Shown piece by piece: positions 41,157 through 51,142 of a stretch of DNA of 52,553 bases (its first letter is position 1; every line of letters begins with the position of its first letter). The notes beneath the pieces are model-generated. The model was not told where the DNA came from, did not search any database, and saw only the letters and a program-made list of their open reading frames with translations. The translations under genes and the position numbers were made by a program. Source of the DNA: Thermotoga sp. (lineage in GTDB: Bacteria; Thermotogota; Thermotogae; Thermotogales; Thermotogaceae); NCBI RefSeq assembly GCF_021162145.1, contig NZ_JAGGZH010000010.1, positions 1-52,553 of the forward strand. The letters are read 5' to 3'.

Positions 41157-44148
41157 TCTTCTCTCTCACGAGGGTGTAGATCACCGGTATTACGAACAGT
41201 GTGAACAACATGGAGATCAACATGCCAAAGATCACAACCCATGAAATGGGTGATTCTATTTCTGCACCCTCCCCCTGACTCAACGCAGTGGGAAGCAATG
41301 CCACGATGGTGGTGAAGGTGGTCATCAGAATAGGTCTCAACCTGCTCTGAGCCCCTTCCAGGGTGGATTCCAGAAGGCTCTTTTCTTTTCTTATCTGTTC
41401 TATCCTCGTTAGCATCACGATGGCGTTGTTTACAACCGTTCCTGAAAGAGTCAAAAAACCCACAAGAACGGGGACATTAAGAGAATACCCGTTCACAAGT
41501 ACAGCGAAAGCAATCCCAACGACCGCGAAAGGAATTGTGAAGAATATGACGAACGGAAGTATGAAGGATTCAAACTGGGCAGCAAGGATCATGTAAACGA
41601 GAGCAATTGCTATACAGATTACAGACCGAAGTTCCGAGAAAGCTTCATCCATGAATTCTTTCTGTCCTGAGATGTTCACTTTAACACCCGAAAGATTCAT
41701 TCCATCCAAAGTTTTCTCCACTTTCTTTGCGACATCACCTATCGTACCTTCTATACTTACCAAATCCACGTAAACGACTCGCTCGCCGTCGGAGTGATCT
41801 ATCACTGAGGGAACGGTTTTTTGAGAGACGGTTGCGATGGCTCCGAGGGGAACTTCGCCTTTCAATCCCTCCAGTGGTGTTTTGGGTAGATCCTCTAGAG
41901 ATACAGTTTCCGCTTTCTTAAGAACGATCGGCAATGTTCCCTGGTTTGTTCTCAAAGTTCCTATGTTCTTTCCAAGCATGTAGGTTTGCAGGTCCAGAAA
42001 AACCTGACCCGCCACTACGCCACTCATGAGGGACTTGTTTCTGTCTATTTTCACGTGCATCACACTTTTCTCGTAAGAGTTTCGGATCTGGATTTTCTTG
42101 ACCTCTGGAAGACTCTTCAAGCGTTCAAATATCTCTTTGGCTTTCTTCTGAATGAGAGAGAGATTCTCTCCTCTTATCTCAACTGTTATCGGATAACCCA
42201 GAACTTCGTATATTTGCTGGGACTGTTCCAGAACCTCTAACTTTGCATTTGGTATATTCAGAGACATGATTTCTCTCCTCAGTTTCTCTCTGTTTCTCGC
42301 GAATTCTCTTCTGCTCCCTCTCAGATTCACCATTATCCTTGCTTCGTTCTGCCCCCGACCCATTATCTGGGAGTACTCACTGGTTACTCCCACTTCCGAG
42401 TAGAAAGAAGAGATGTTGTAGGTGGATCTGTGCCCGTTCAGGTATTTCTCTATTTTCTGAACTGCTTCAGACGTTTTCTCATAGGAAGTCTGAGGTGGCA
42501 GTTTCACATCTATCACCACGAGGTTTGTCTGGAAAGAAGGAAGAAATCCCATGGGTTTTGACAGGAGAAACACCACGGAGATGATAACCAGAGTAAATGC
42601 CACAGTGAGAACCAATCCCTTCTTATTCATGCACCATTCCAGGACCCTTCGATAAGACCTCTGAAGTTTTTCGGTGATTCTTCCCTTTCTTGGTTTTATC
42701 CATCGCGTACCGGCTGGAACGATGACGGTTGAAACGAAAAGAGAAGAAGAAAGGGCAAGGGCGAAGGCAAGGGCAAAGTACTTGAACAACCTCACTACAA
42801 ACCCTGTAAAGAACACGATGGGTAAGAACACAGAAACGGTGGTGAGAGTGGAGGCCAGAATGGCAACCCATACTTCTCCTGCTCCCTCTCGAGCGGCATC
42901 GGGAATATCCTTCCCTAAAGATCGGTGGCGGTATATGTTTTCGAAGACAACGACAGAATTGTCCACCAGCATTCCCAGTGCCATGATGAGTCCACCAAGG
43001 GTCAGTGTGTCAAGATTTATTCCGAACGCGTACAGAAAGACGAAAGTGACGGTGAGAGAGAGCGGTATGGAAAAGGAAGTAACGAGCGTGGAAGTGATGT
43101 CTTTCAGGAAGATCAGAACTACCACAAATGCTGCTATGAATCCATAAAACAAATTCTTAAGCAGGTTGTCAATGGCTCTTTCAGTATAGTAAGCCTGGTT
43201 CATGGCTTCCACGTACTCTATTTTGGAATCACTCAGTATTTTCTTTATTTCACGAACTGTTTTGACAGTGTTTGCACCGCTTCTTTTGTAAATAGCGATG
43301 AGTGATGCCTTCTTTCCGTTGACCCTGACCTCTCCTTGCACATTTTCTTCTACTATCTTCACCTCTGCAATGTTCTTCAAACGAACAGGAATCAGGAGTT
43401 TCGGTACTTCACCTCGAAGCAGAGACTGATATTTTACTCCTCTGAAGCCCACGATAGTGTTCTTCAGATCATCGAGATTCTCAAAACGTCCATCGATGGA
43501 AACAGGGTAGATGTTTCCCTCTGAATCCCTCACATAACCGAACGGGTAGACGAGGTTTCCCGAGAGAATGGTTTCTATCAATGAGGGATCAACATCGAGC
43601 TTCTTTATCTTATCGTGGTCCAGAATGATTTCAACGATCTTCTTTGGTTCTCCCATTACTTCAACGCTAGCGACATCTGGAAGTCTTCTGATCTTCGAGA
43701 CGACCTCTTCGTAATCTTCTTCCGTTGAAAAAGCATACACCGGGAGCAGAGAGGGATCGAATTCCACAACCACCGGTTTTGCTTCCTCCGGGAGTTCCCG
43801 AGAAGCGAGATTTACATACCTAGACAATCTTCCCACAGCGTCAGCCGTCTTCACATTCCAGTCGAATTCCGCGAGGATAAAGGAAACAGAATCCATAGAT
43901 ATGGAGGTGAACCTTCTAACTCCTGGTGTGGATGAGATATGCTTTTCAAGAGGAGAGGTTACGAGTTCTTCCACCTCTTCCGCTCCCGCGCCCATGTAAG
44001 TGGTTAGGACAACTGCGTAAGGATACTCAATTTGTGGAAGAAGATCCAGTTTGAGATGCTGAAAAGAGATGAATCCAAGAAAGACTATGGCAGTTAATAG
44101 CATCAAGATTGTTACGGGTCTTTTCGATGATATTTCCGCCAACTTCAT
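41146..44148 (-). CDS. RND-family efflux pump (AcrB/HAE1-like)
   Basis: 1000-aa inner-membrane exporter of two homologous halves. The first helix is PVTILMLLTAIVFLGFISF; the periplasmic docking and porter loops follow each half's first helix. The helix-4 proton-relay region (ALGMLVDNSVVVFENIY) and its second-half counterpart (GFLTLSGTVVNNAIVMLTRI) are present; the second half lacks the Asp pair, as expected. ATG follows GGGAGGGATCCAA. No adaptor or outer-membrane gene is adjacent, so it would have to borrow them, possibly from the MacAB locus (inference). A -10 TATAAT lies at 44173-44178 on the minus strand. Confidence 0.88.
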   Translation of the reverse strand: MKLAEISSKRPVTILMLLTAIVFLGFISFQHLKLDLLPQIEYPYAVVLTTYMGAGAEEVEELVTSPLEKHISSTPGVRRFTSISMDSVSFILAEFDWNVKTADAVGRLSRYVNLASRELPEEAKPVVVEFDPSLLPVYAFSTEEDYEEVVSKIRRLPDVASVEVMGEPKKIVEIILDHDKIKKLDVDPSLIETILSGNLVYPFGYVRDSEGNIYPVSIDGRFENLDDLKNTIVGFRGVKYQSLLRGEVPKLLIPVRLKNIAEVKIVEENVQGEVRVNGKKASLIAIYKRSGANTVKTVREIKKILSDSKIEYVEAMNQAYYTERAIDNLLKNLFYGFIAAFVVVLIFLKDITSTLVTSFSIPLSLTVTFVFLYAFGINLDTLTLGGLIMALGMLVDNSVVVFENIYRHRSLGKDIPDAAREGAGEVWVAILASTLTTVSVFLPIVFFTGFVVRLFKYFALAFALALSSSLFVSTVIVPAGTRWIKPRKGRITEKLQRSYRRVLEWCMNKKGLVLTVAFTLVIISVVFLLSKPMGFLPSFQTNLVVIDVKLPPQTSYEKTSEAVQKIEKYLNGHRSTYNISSFYSEVGVTSEYSQIMGRGQNEARIMVNLRGSRREFARNREKLRREIMSLNIPNAKLEVLEQSQQIYEVLGYPITVEIRGENLSLIQKKAKEIFERLKSLPEVKKIQIRNSYEKSVMHVKIDRNKSLMSGVVAGQVFLDLQTYMLGKNIGTLRTNQGTLPIVLKKAETVSLEDLPKTPLEGLKGEVPLGAIATVSQKTVPSVIDHSDGERVVYVDLVSIEGTIGDVAKKVEKTLDGMNLSGVKVNISGQKEFMDEAFSELRSVICIAIALVYMILAAQFESFILPFVIFFTIPFAVVGIAFAVLVNGYSLNVPVLVGFLTLSGTVVNNAIVMLTRIEQIRKEKSLLESTLEGAQSRLRPILMTTFTTIVALLPTALSQGEGAEIESPISWVVIFGMLISMLFTLFVIPVIYTLVREKIRV

Positions 44149-44313
44149 TTGGATCCCTCCCCGACAGGTTTAATTATAGCTTATCTCCTGAAGGAAAACG
44201 TATTATCATTCATAGATTTCGTTTGCTATACAATATAATTTCATATACATTATGGTCAGAATTTATCCGATGATAAATGGAATTTGTGGGTTAGCGAATT
44301 ATTCACCGATCTC

Positions 44314-44342
44314 TTGACATACCATCCTGGGCTTTCTATAAT
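44314..44342 (+). promoter_or_regulatory. Consensus promoter of dnaK-hsp20
   Basis: TTGACA (44314-44319), exactly 17 bases, TATAAT (44337-44342): a perfect sigma-A consensus. No CIRCE inverted repeat (TTAGCACTC-N9-GAGTGCTAA) is present around it, so HrcA control is not supported. The stretch 44149-44313 otherwise holds only the -10 of the RND gene. Confidence 0.85.
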
Positions 44343-44376
44343 TTCTCACGGAGAAAGAAATTGAGGAGGTGGAACG

Positions 44377-46167
44377 ATGGCTGAAAAGAAAGAATTTGTT
44401 GTTGGTATAGACCTTGGAACAACAAATTCTGTTATTGCCTGGATGAAACCGGATGGCTCAGTTGAAGTAATTCCCAACGCGGAGGGAAGCAGAATAACTC
44501 CTTCTGTGGTTGCCTTCACGAAGAGTGGAGAGATCCTCGTGGGAGAGCCCGCGAAGAGGCAAATGATTCTCAATCCTGAAAGGACGATAAAGTCCATAAA
44601 GAGAAAAATGGGTACTGATTACAAGGTCAGAATAGATGACAAGGAATACACACCCCAGGAAATCAGTGCTTTCATTTTGAAGAAGCTCAAAAAAGACGCT
44701 GAAGCTTACCTGGGCGGCGAGATAAGAAGGGCAGTCATTACCTGTCCCGCTTATTTTAACGACGCTCAGAGGCAGGCAACCAAGGAAGCGGGGATCATAG
44801 CCGAGCTCGATGTGTTGAGAATCATCAACGAACCGACGGCAGCAGCACTCGCTTACGGACTGGACAAGAGTGGGAAAGAGCAAAAAGTTCTGGTCTACGA
44901 CCTCGGTGGTGGTACTTTCGACGTGTCCATCCTCGAAATTGGAGATGGTGTGATCGAGGTCATCGCAACATCCGGTAACAACCACCTCGGTGGAGATGAT
45001 TTCGATCAGAGGCTCATCGAGTGGATGGCAGAAGAGTTCAAGAAACAGCATGGGATAGATCTCAGGGAAGACAGGCAAGCGCTCCAGAGACTGAGGGACG
45101 CCGCCGAGAAGGCTAAGATAGAACTCTCAACGAAGATGGAAACGGATGTGAGTCTTCCGTTCATAGCAGTTTCACCGAGTGGACAGCCACTCCATCTTGA
45201 GATGAGAATCACCAGAAGTCTCTTTGAATCACTGACCAAAGATCTCGTTGAGATGACGAGAGGACCAATAGAACAGGCATTGAACGATGCAAAACTTTCA
45301 CCACAGGATATAGACGAAATCATACTCGTGGGTGGTATGACCAGAGTTCCGATGGTGCAAAGATTCATAAAGGAGTTCTTCGGGAAGGAGCCGAACAAGA
45401 GTGTAAACCCGGACGAGGCTGTCGCCATCGGAGCAGCGATTCAGGCGGCCATCCTTGCAGGAACCGAGGGTGCGAAAGGAAGGGATATTGTCCTCGTGGA
45501 TGTGACGCCGCTCACACTCGGAATAGAGGTAAAAGGAGGGCTCTTTGAGCCAATCATATCCAGAAACACGAAAATTCCTGTGAGGAAGAGCAAGATCTTC
45601 ACTACCGTTGAAGACGGACAGACCGAGGTGGAAATCAGAGTTTACCAGGGTGAAAGACCAATAGCAAGGGAGAATATCTTCCTTGGAAGCTTCAAACTCG
45701 TCGGAATCCCACCAGCGCCAAGAGGAGTTCCTCAGATAGAAGTCGCGTTCGATATAGACAGTGATGGAATCGTTCATGTCTCCGCAAAAGATCTTGGTTC
45801 TGGAAGGGAACAGTCCATGGTGGTAACTGGAAGACACAAGCTTTCTGAAGATGAGATAAAGAGAATGATAGAAGACGCGAAAAGATACGAGGAACAAGAC
45901 AAACGCCTCAAAGAAGAGATCGAGCTCAAAAACAGAGCAGACGACCTCGCCTACAGTGTGGAAAAAACTCTTAAAGAGCACGGAGACAAAATACCAGCAG
46001 ATCTCAAGTCCAGGCTCGAAGACATGATCAAAGAGCTCAGAGATGCTATCAACAGGAACGATATACCAAAAGTGAAAATGCTCTTCGATGATCTCCAGAG
46101 GGAGAGCATGAAGATAGGAGAATACCTCTACAAGTCTGCAACGGGAGGAGAAGCCACAAATCAGTGA
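44377..46167 (+). CDS. dnaK: Molecular chaperone DnaK (Hsp70)
   Basis: 596 aa. The ATPase half has [25 protein letters not shown] and LVGGMTRVP; the substrate domain follows ([18 protein letters not shown]) and an acidic helical lid. It lacks the roughly 22-residue insert in ATPase quadrant I of Gram-negative DnaK (between [12 protein letters not shown] and [11 protein letters not shown]), the Gram-positive/archaeal type. The C-terminus ends in Gly/Thr residues without EEVD. ATG behind GAGGAGGTGGAACG. grpE and dnaJ are not adjacent. Confidence 0.97.
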   Translation: MAEKKEFVVGIDLGTTNSVIAWMKPDGSVEVIPNAEGSRITPSVVAFTKSGEILVGEPAKRQMILNPERTIKSIKRKMGTDYKVRIDDKEYTPQEISAFILKKLKKDAEAYLGGEIRRAVITCPAYFNDAQRQATKEAGIIAELDVLRIINEPTAAALAYGLDKSGKEQKVLVYDLGGGTFDVSILEIGDGVIEVIATSGNNHLGGDDFDQRLIEWMAEEFKKQHGIDLREDRQALQRLRDAAEKAKIELSTKMETDVSLPFIAVSPSGQPLHLEMRITRSLFESLTKDLVEMTRGPIEQALNDAKLSPQDIDEIILVGGMTRVPMVQRFIKEFFGKEPNKSVNPDEAVAIGAAIQAAILAGTEGAKGRDIVLVDVTPLTLGIEVKGGLFEPIISRNTKIPVRKSKIFTTVEDGQTEVEIRVYQGERPIARENIFLGSFKLVGIPPAPRGVPQIEVAFDIDSDGIVHVSAKDLGSGREQSMVVTGRHKLSEDEIKRMIEDAKRYEEQDKRLKEEIELKNRADDLAYSVEKTLKEHGDKIPADLKSRLEDMIKELRDAINRNDIPKVKMLFDDLQRESMKIGEYLYKSATGGEATNQ

Positions 46168-46184
46168 AGAGGGGGGGTGATACG

Positions 46185-46628
46185 ATGCTTTTAGGAAGAA
46201 GAGAAGACATTTTTAGACCGTTTAGGGAACTCCAGAGAGAGATTGACAGACTCTTCGATGACTTCTTCAGAACTGAGATCAGATCTTCCGGGGAAATGCT
46301 TGCGCCGGACATGGACGTGTATGAGACAGACAACGAAGTGGTGGTGGAAGCAGAAATACCGGGTCTGGACAGAAAAGACATCAAGATAACGGTTGAAGAG
46401 AATATTCTGAAGATCACTGGAGAAAAAAAGATCGAAAGAGAGCAGAAAGGCAGAAACTACTACTTTGTTGAAAGAAGTGCGGGTAAGTTCGAAAGGGCTA
46501 TTAGATTGCCAGACTACGTGGATGTGGAACAGATCAAAGCAGAGTACAAAAACGGGGTGCTTACTGTCAGAATACCAAAGAAAGAGGAGAGAAAGAAAAA
46601 AGTGATTGAGGTGGAAGTTCAGGAATGA
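46185..46628 (+). CDS. hsp20: Small heat shock protein (Hsp20/alpha-crystallin)
   Basis: 147 aa. The N-terminal arm (LGRREDIFRPFRELQREIDRL) is followed by an alpha-crystallin domain (about 38-125: MLAPDMDVYETDNEVVVEAE, VEENILKITGEKK, EYKNGVLTVRIPKK) and a short tail with an IEV motif. The ATG at 46185 follows AGAGGGGGGGTGATACG; 17 bases separate it from dnaK, so they share a transcript. Holds unfolded proteins for DnaK refolding. Confidence 0.95.
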   Translation: MLLGRREDIFRPFRELQREIDRLFDDFFRTEIRSSGEMLAPDMDVYETDNEVVVEAEIPGLDRKDIKITVEENILKITGEKKIEREQKGRNYYFVERSAGKFERAIRLPDYVDVEQIKAEYKNGVLTVRIPKKEERKKKVIEVEVQE

Positions 46629-46629
46629 A

Positions 46630-46653
46630 GGGGAGCGCTCGCTCCCCTTTTTT
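46630..46653 (+). terminator. Terminator of dnaK-hsp20
   Basis: GGGGAGC, loop GCTC, GCTCCCC, then six T (46648-46653). It ends the heat-shock operon; its T run overlaps the stop codon of the converging PduL gene. Confidence 0.85.
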
Positions 46654-47240
46654 CAAAGCTCTACTATATAAACAATGTCTCCAGTATTCAACATTGCAGC
46701 ATTTGCCTCATCGGTATCGACATGGAACTCCAGAGCGAAATCTTCCCTCACCCTTATGAGAACGTCGTCGAATATCAACCTTCTATCTCCCTTTTCAACG
46801 AGCACTTTTACTATGTCCTTATCTTTCACTCCGTAGTGCTCTCCATCCTTTGGGTGCATGTGTATGTGTCTTTTCGCGATTATAACACCCTTTTCCTTCA
46901 CCAGGATACCGTTTGGACCGATGATAACGATTCCCGGTGTTCCCTCAAGATCTCCAGAGTCCCTCACTGGGGGTCTGAGACCAAGTTTGAAAGCATCGGT
47001 CCTTGAGATCTCCACCTGGGTCTCTCTTCTGACAGGGCCGAGTACTCTCACGTTCTCGATGGCACCCTTTGGACCCACTATGGTCACAGTTTCTTTTGCA
47101 GCGTACTGACCAGGTTGTCTGAGATCTTTTATCGGCGTGAGTTCGTAACCTTCTCCGAAAAGCGTTTCCAAGTCCTCTTTGGAGAGGTGAACGTGTCTGT
47201 TGCTCACACCTACAATTATACCTGGTTCCTTCTTGACCAA
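46653..47240 (-). CDS. PduL-type phosphate acyltransferase
   Basis: 195 aa, two PduL half-domains. The zinc-site histidines are in SNRHVHLS (H16, H18) and AKRHIHMHP. It exchanges acyl groups between CoA and phosphate. There is no microcompartment gene or encapsulation peptide here, so it is likely a cytosolic phosphotransacetylase making acetyl phosphate for acetate formation (inference). TTG start with GGGAGGTG 7 bases upstream. Monocistronic and convergent with hsp20. Confidence 0.88.
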   Translation of the reverse strand: MVKKEPGIIVGVSNRHVHLSKEDLETLFGEGYELTPIKDLRQPGQYAAKETVTIVGPKGAIENVRVLGPVRRETQVEISRTDAFKLGLRPPVRDSGDLEGTPGIVIIGPNGILVKEKGVIIAKRHIHMHPKDGEHYGVKDKDIVKVLVEKGDRRLIFDDVLIRVREDFALEFHVDTDEANAAMLNTGDIVYIVEL

Positions 47241-47320
47241 TTCGGTACACCTCCCTTACTTTATGCATTATTCCACCCATTATCATCTCATACTTCCATT
47301 TCTTTCTGATTGAAAGTTAA

Positions 47321-48046
47321 TTAAAAAATGTATCTTATTCCGACGACAATTATCGCGGCAAAGACGACCCACCTTACCCATTTTGCCCCTTTCTTAACAG
47401 AGAGATTGGCAGCGATCCACGCCCCAGTCATGTTTCCAAGGGCAAGGACGAGTCCATAAAGAAAATTCACCTTTCCACCTATAATGAATATCAGAAGGGA
47501 AATCAAATTGTAAGATGCTACGATGAACACCTTAACGGCGTTCGTCTTGACCAGTTCGTATCCAAGAAGAAAGGCAATAGCTGGCATGAGGAGAAATCCC
47601 ACTCCTGCCTGTATGAACCCACCATATATTCCTATCAAGAAGAAGATCGTGTATATCAGGATCCAGTTTCTTTTCACATTTCTGTCCTCTATCCAGATCT
47701 TAGGTTTCCACACTAGGGAGATCGCCATTATGAGAAATATGATACCAACCACTCTCTGAAGTAGCTCCTTTTCTATCTGAACTGCTATAGAACTTCCCAC
47801 CAGTGCTCCAGCAATAGTTGGTATAGAAACCAAGAACGCCTCTTTTGCTTTCAAAACATTTTTCGATTTGAATCTCTCGGTGGCGACAAGGTTCTGAAGG
47901 ATGATAGCTATTCTGTTTGTGCCGTTTGCCACGTCTATTCCCAGGCCCAGTGCAGTAAGTATGGGGAGCGTGATCATGGAACCGCCACCTGCCATCACGT
48001 TCAAAAAGCCAGCGAGAATTCCTCCAAGGAACGCTAGAAATGGCAC
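47321..48046 (-). CDS. TauE/SafE-family membrane permease
   Basis: 241 aa with 7-8 hydrophobic helices and the family motif GGILAGFLNVMAGGGSMITLP at the N-terminus. These proteins export sulfite or related sulfur oxyanions or organosulfonates; substrate here unknown. GTG start at 48046 behind GGGAGGTG. It is divergent from the ABC operon; the intergenic segment is short (about 75 bases). Confidence 0.83.
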   Translation of the reverse strand: MPFLAFLGGILAGFLNVMAGGGSMITLPILTALGLGIDVANGTNRIAIILQNLVATERFKSKNVLKAKEAFLVSIPTIAGALVGSSIAVQIEKELLQRVVGIIFLIMAISLVWKPKIWIEDRNVKRNWILIYTIFFLIGIYGGFIQAGVGFLLMPAIAFLLGYELVKTNAVKVFIVASYNLISLLIFIIGGKVNFLYGLVLALGNMTGAWIAANLSVKKGAKWVRWVVFAAIIVVGIRYIF

Positions 48047-48120
48047 ACTGGAGCACCTCCCATATTGATGTATCGCACAAAAATTATGATAACATTATGT
48101 CTAAAGAAAGGGGGATTAAT

Positions 48121-48993
48121 TTGGAAATACTGAAAGTTGTGAATCTTAAAAAGTACTATAGTAATGTGAAAGCGGTGGATGGGATAAGTTTCACTGTGGA
48201 GCGGGGAACTGTCTTTTCCCTGCTGGGACCCAACGGTGCCGGAAAAACTACAACTGTGGAGATTCTCGAAGGCCTCAGGAAGAAAGATGAGGGAGAGATA
48301 TACTACTTCGGGGAAAGGAAAGAATCTCTGGATAGTGAAACGAAGAGGAAAATTGGAGTATGCCTGCAGAAAAGCGCTTTTTTTGAGAATCTCACGGTTT
48401 GGGAAACATTGAAACTTTTCCGAGGTCTCTACAGAAAAGGATTGAAATTACCAGAGGTGGTAGAGCTCTTTCGACTTGAAAGAATCGAAAGAAAAAGGGT
48501 TAAGACCCTCTCTGGGGGGCAACTTCAAAGACTCGCAGTTGCTGTGGCTTTCGTTAACGATCCCGAGATCGTGTTTCTCGACGAACCCACTACAGGACTC
48601 GATCCGCAGGCAAGAAGACAGATCTGGGACGTTGTAGAGCATTTCAAAAGTCGAGGGAAAACGATCTTTCTGACCACCCATTACATGGAGGAGGCGGAAA
48701 AGCTCTCCGATCACGTCTGCATAATAGACCACGGAAAGATCATATCAGAAGGCTCGCCCTCTTCCCTCATAAATTCTTCTGGGCTGAAGACCGTCGTTGA
48801 ATTCGACAGCGATCAGGTTGTGAATGTGAATTACTTGGAGAAAAAGGATAGCCATTACATTGTGGAAACAGACAACCCAGAAGAATTGATAAAAGATCTG
48901 CTGAGAAAATGGGACGTTTCCAACATAGTGATAAGAAAACCAAATCTTGAGGATGTTTTCTTGAAACTCACAGGTAGGGATTTGAGAGAATGA
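48121..48993 (+). CDS. ABC-2 exporter ATP-binding protein
   Basis: 290 aa: Walker A LLGPNGAGKTTTVEIL, Q-loop VCLQKSAFF, signature TLSGGQLQRLAVAVAF, Walker B EIVFLDEPTTGLD, switch His in FLTTHYMEEAE. It belongs to the drug/lipid-type (DrrA/CcmA-like) group. TTG start at 48121 with AAAGGGGGATTAAT; ATG 48097 has no ribosome site. The ATGA overlap couples it to the first permease. Confidence 0.9.
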   Translation: MEILKVVNLKKYYSNVKAVDGISFTVERGTVFSLLGPNGAGKTTTVEILEGLRKKDEGEIYYFGERKESLDSETKRKIGVCLQKSAFFENLTVWETLKLFRGLYRKGLKLPEVVELFRLERIERKRVKTLSGGQLQRLAVAVAFVNDPEIVFLDEPTTGLDPQARRQIWDVVEHFKSRGKTIFLTTHYMEEAEKLSDHVCIIDHGKIISEGSPSSLINSSGLKTVVEFDSDQVVNVNYLEKKDSHYIVETDNPEELIKDLLRKWDVSNIVIRKPNLEDVFLKLTGRDLRE

Positions 48994-50072
48994 AGAGCTT
49001 GATCATTTCCATTCTTAGAAACAACTACTTCAGAAACAAGGGAGTTCTCTTTTGGAATTTTGCGTTCCCGATGCTTCTGTACTTGATCCTCGTGTCGATC
49101 TTCGGGGATATATCTTCCCACATGAATCTGAGAATAGGTGTTGTCGGTGAAAGCAAAACGTTGAAGGGTGTCTTTGAAAAACTCCCGTCCGGTATAGAGA
49201 TCGTGGATACGAAAGATCCGGAGAAAGATCTGAAGTACGGAAAGATAGACGTGTGCATCGTTATGCCTGAAAATTTCGGTTCCCTTTTCACAAGAGCACT
49301 CCTGCTCTCCAGAACAAAACTCTCCATGCCTGTCAAGGTAATTGTCGTCTACGCCCCAGAAAGGCAGGAATCATCCATTCTTGCAAATGTCGTAGCAAAC
49401 ATCCTTGAGTCCCTCGATCTACAGATCAGGAAGAAGAAGGAGATAGAGGTGGAATACAGGAGTAAAGAGAGAAAGGATATAAACTACCCACACTACGTTT
49501 TTCCCGCCATCTTGCTTGTAGGTGTGATGTCGGTAGGGCTTTTCACCGTTCCGTACCAGCTGGCCCTTTACAGAGAACAAGGCATCCTGAAAAGGCTCTT
49601 CGCATCTCCTTTGAAAGGTCATCATTATCTTATTTCGACTGCGGTTTGTGGCCTACTGGCCATGTCTATCACCTCACTCGCTGTGACGCTCTTTGCAAAA
49701 ATTCTCTTCGGGGTGCCTGGACTTTCTCTTTCTTTTTTGACGGGTACTGCCTTTTCTTTCTTCACTTTCTTGAGCATCTCGTTTCTCATGGTTTCTCTGT
49801 TCAAAAGTTTCTCTGCATTGAACGCTGTGTCTCAGATATTCAATCAAGTATTTATGTTCATGGGAGGATTCTACTTCGATGTCTCGAACGTTCCCTGGCC
49901 TTTGAAAGCACTCGTTGTCGGAAATCCGGCGACCTATCTTGTGGATTACCTGAGAGGAAGTCTTGGTTACGAGACGATTTACACACACCATTTTGCAGTG
50001 CCCTTTATCTGGATAGTTGTTTCTCTCACTCTCTTTTCGTTGAGCTGGAGGCAGGTGATAATGGTTGAGTAG
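48990..50072 (+). CDS. ABC-2 type permease (first)
   Basis: 360 aa. One N-terminal helix (NFAFPMLLYLILVSIFG), a periplasmic domain of about 140 residues and five C-terminal helices; LFTVPYQLALYREQGILKRLFASPLKG is the usual ABC-2 coupling region. It overlaps the ATPase gene by 4 bases and the second permease by 8. Confidence 0.85.
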   Translation: MKSLIISILRNNYFRNKGVLFWNFAFPMLLYLILVSIFGDISSHMNLRIGVVGESKTLKGVFEKLPSGIEIVDTKDPEKDLKYGKIDVCIVMPENFGSLFTRALLLSRTKLSMPVKVIVVYAPERQESSILANVVANILESLDLQIRKKKEIEVEYRSKERKDINYPHYVFPAILLVGVMSVGLFTVPYQLALYREQGILKRLFASPLKGHHYLISTAVCGLLAMSITSLAVTLFAKILFGVPGLSLSFLTGTAFSFFTFLSISFLMVSLFKSFSALNAVSQIFNQVFMFMGGFYFDVSNVPWPLKALVVGNPATYLVDYLRGSLGYETIYTHHFAVPFIWIVVSLTLFSLSWRQVIMVE

Positions 50073-51075
50073 GTTCTTTGCCTTGTTTTCTGCCATGTGG
50101 AAAGAATCTTGGAGGGATAAGGTCGCCACGTTCTTCACCATAGCGTTTCCTGTGATGTTTCTTTTGATATTCGGCTTTATCTTCGGTGGGTCCAGTGGGT
50201 CGGTAAGAACAACTGTGGTGACGACCGACTACGACCTCTCTGATTTTGGTGATGTGTACTCTTCCACTGAGGAGGTAAAAGGATATTATCACGAAATCGC
50301 GGTGGTGAAAAAAGACAAGATTATCTTTATAAGAAACACAACGGACGAGTACTATCAATCCTTGCTTGATTCCTGGGAAATATCTTTGAAAAACAAAGTC
50401 GAAAGACTTGTCAATGGTCTGAACCCTGTAATAGTTGTTGAGAAGAAAGTAATAGAAAGCTCTCGGGATCTCACATCTTTTGATTACACACTCACCGGCG
50501 TGATAGCGATATCTCTTCTTTCTATTGGTCTTTTTGGAACGGTGGACGTGTTTTCACACTACCGGGAAAGAGGGTTTCTGAAAAGGCTTAAAGCCGCACC
50601 AGTTGGAAACTTCTCTTTTGTTTTCGGATTGATATCGGCGAGGATGTTTTACGGGATCATCAGTACTACGATCATCATGGTACTGGGTATCCTTCTTTTC
50701 AACGCGAAGTACCAGTTAAACGTTTCCCTCTTTCTTTTGTCCGTGGTGAGCTCTGTTCTTTCTTTTATCGCTTTGGGCGCTTTGATATCGCTTTTGTTCA
50801 AAAAATCTGATGTAGCAATTGAAGTATCCGTTATTCTGTTCACTATCATGATGTTTCTATCCGGTGTCTACTTTCCGGTTTCCTTTCTGCCGAACTATCT
50901 ACAAATCGTCTCTTACTTTCTACCTGTAAGGTACGGCGTGGAGATCATCAGGTACTCTCTGGGCTTTGAAATCTTTCCACTGAGCAGATACTTCTTCACA
51001 ACCTTACTCATGTTCGGGGGTGGCCTTCTTTTTGTGTTCTGCACGGCTTCCATCGTTTTGAAAAAGGAAGACTAG
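50065..51075 (+). CDS. ABC-2 type permease (second)
   Basis: 336 aa homologous to the first permease: N-terminal helix (TIAFPVMFLLIFGFIFGG), a periplasmic domain of about 120 residues and C-terminal helices with HYRERGFLKRLKAAPVGN. The pair would make a heterodimeric exporter with the ATPase. TTG start inside the previous gene with AGGTGAT upstream; an ATG at 50095 is an alternative. Substrate unknown (lipid, drug or peptide). Confidence 0.83.
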   Translation: MSRFFALFSAMWKESWRDKVATFFTIAFPVMFLLIFGFIFGGSSGSVRTTVVTTDYDLSDFGDVYSSTEEVKGYYHEIAVVKKDKIIFIRNTTDEYYQSLLDSWEISLKNKVERLVNGLNPVIVVEKKVIESSRDLTSFDYTLTGVIAISLLSIGLFGTVDVFSHYRERGFLKRLKAAPVGNFSFVFGLISARMFYGIISTTIIMVLGILLFNAKYQLNVSLFLLSVVSSVLSFIALGALISLLFKKSDVAIEVSVILFTIMMFLSGVYFPVSFLPNYLQIVSYFLPVRYGVEIIRYSLGFEIFPLSRYFFTTLLMFGGGLLFVFCTASIVLKKED

Positions 51076-51114
51076 GGATTCTTTTCGTACTTTCTAGGTT
51101 TCCATTGGGGCCAC

Positions 51115-51138
51115 AAAAAAGCCCCGCTTGTGCGGGGC
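51115..51138 (-). terminator. Terminator between ABC operon and nrdD
   Basis: GCCCCGC, loop, GCGGGGC (51121-51138), followed on the minus strand by six T (51115-51120). It ends nrdD and may also stop the plus-strand ABC operon. Confidence 0.8.
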
Positions 51139-51142
51139 GAGT

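Noticed and set aside
44149-44376. CIRCE element before dnaK
   Set aside because: No TTAGCACTC/GAGTGCTAA pair was found on either strand.
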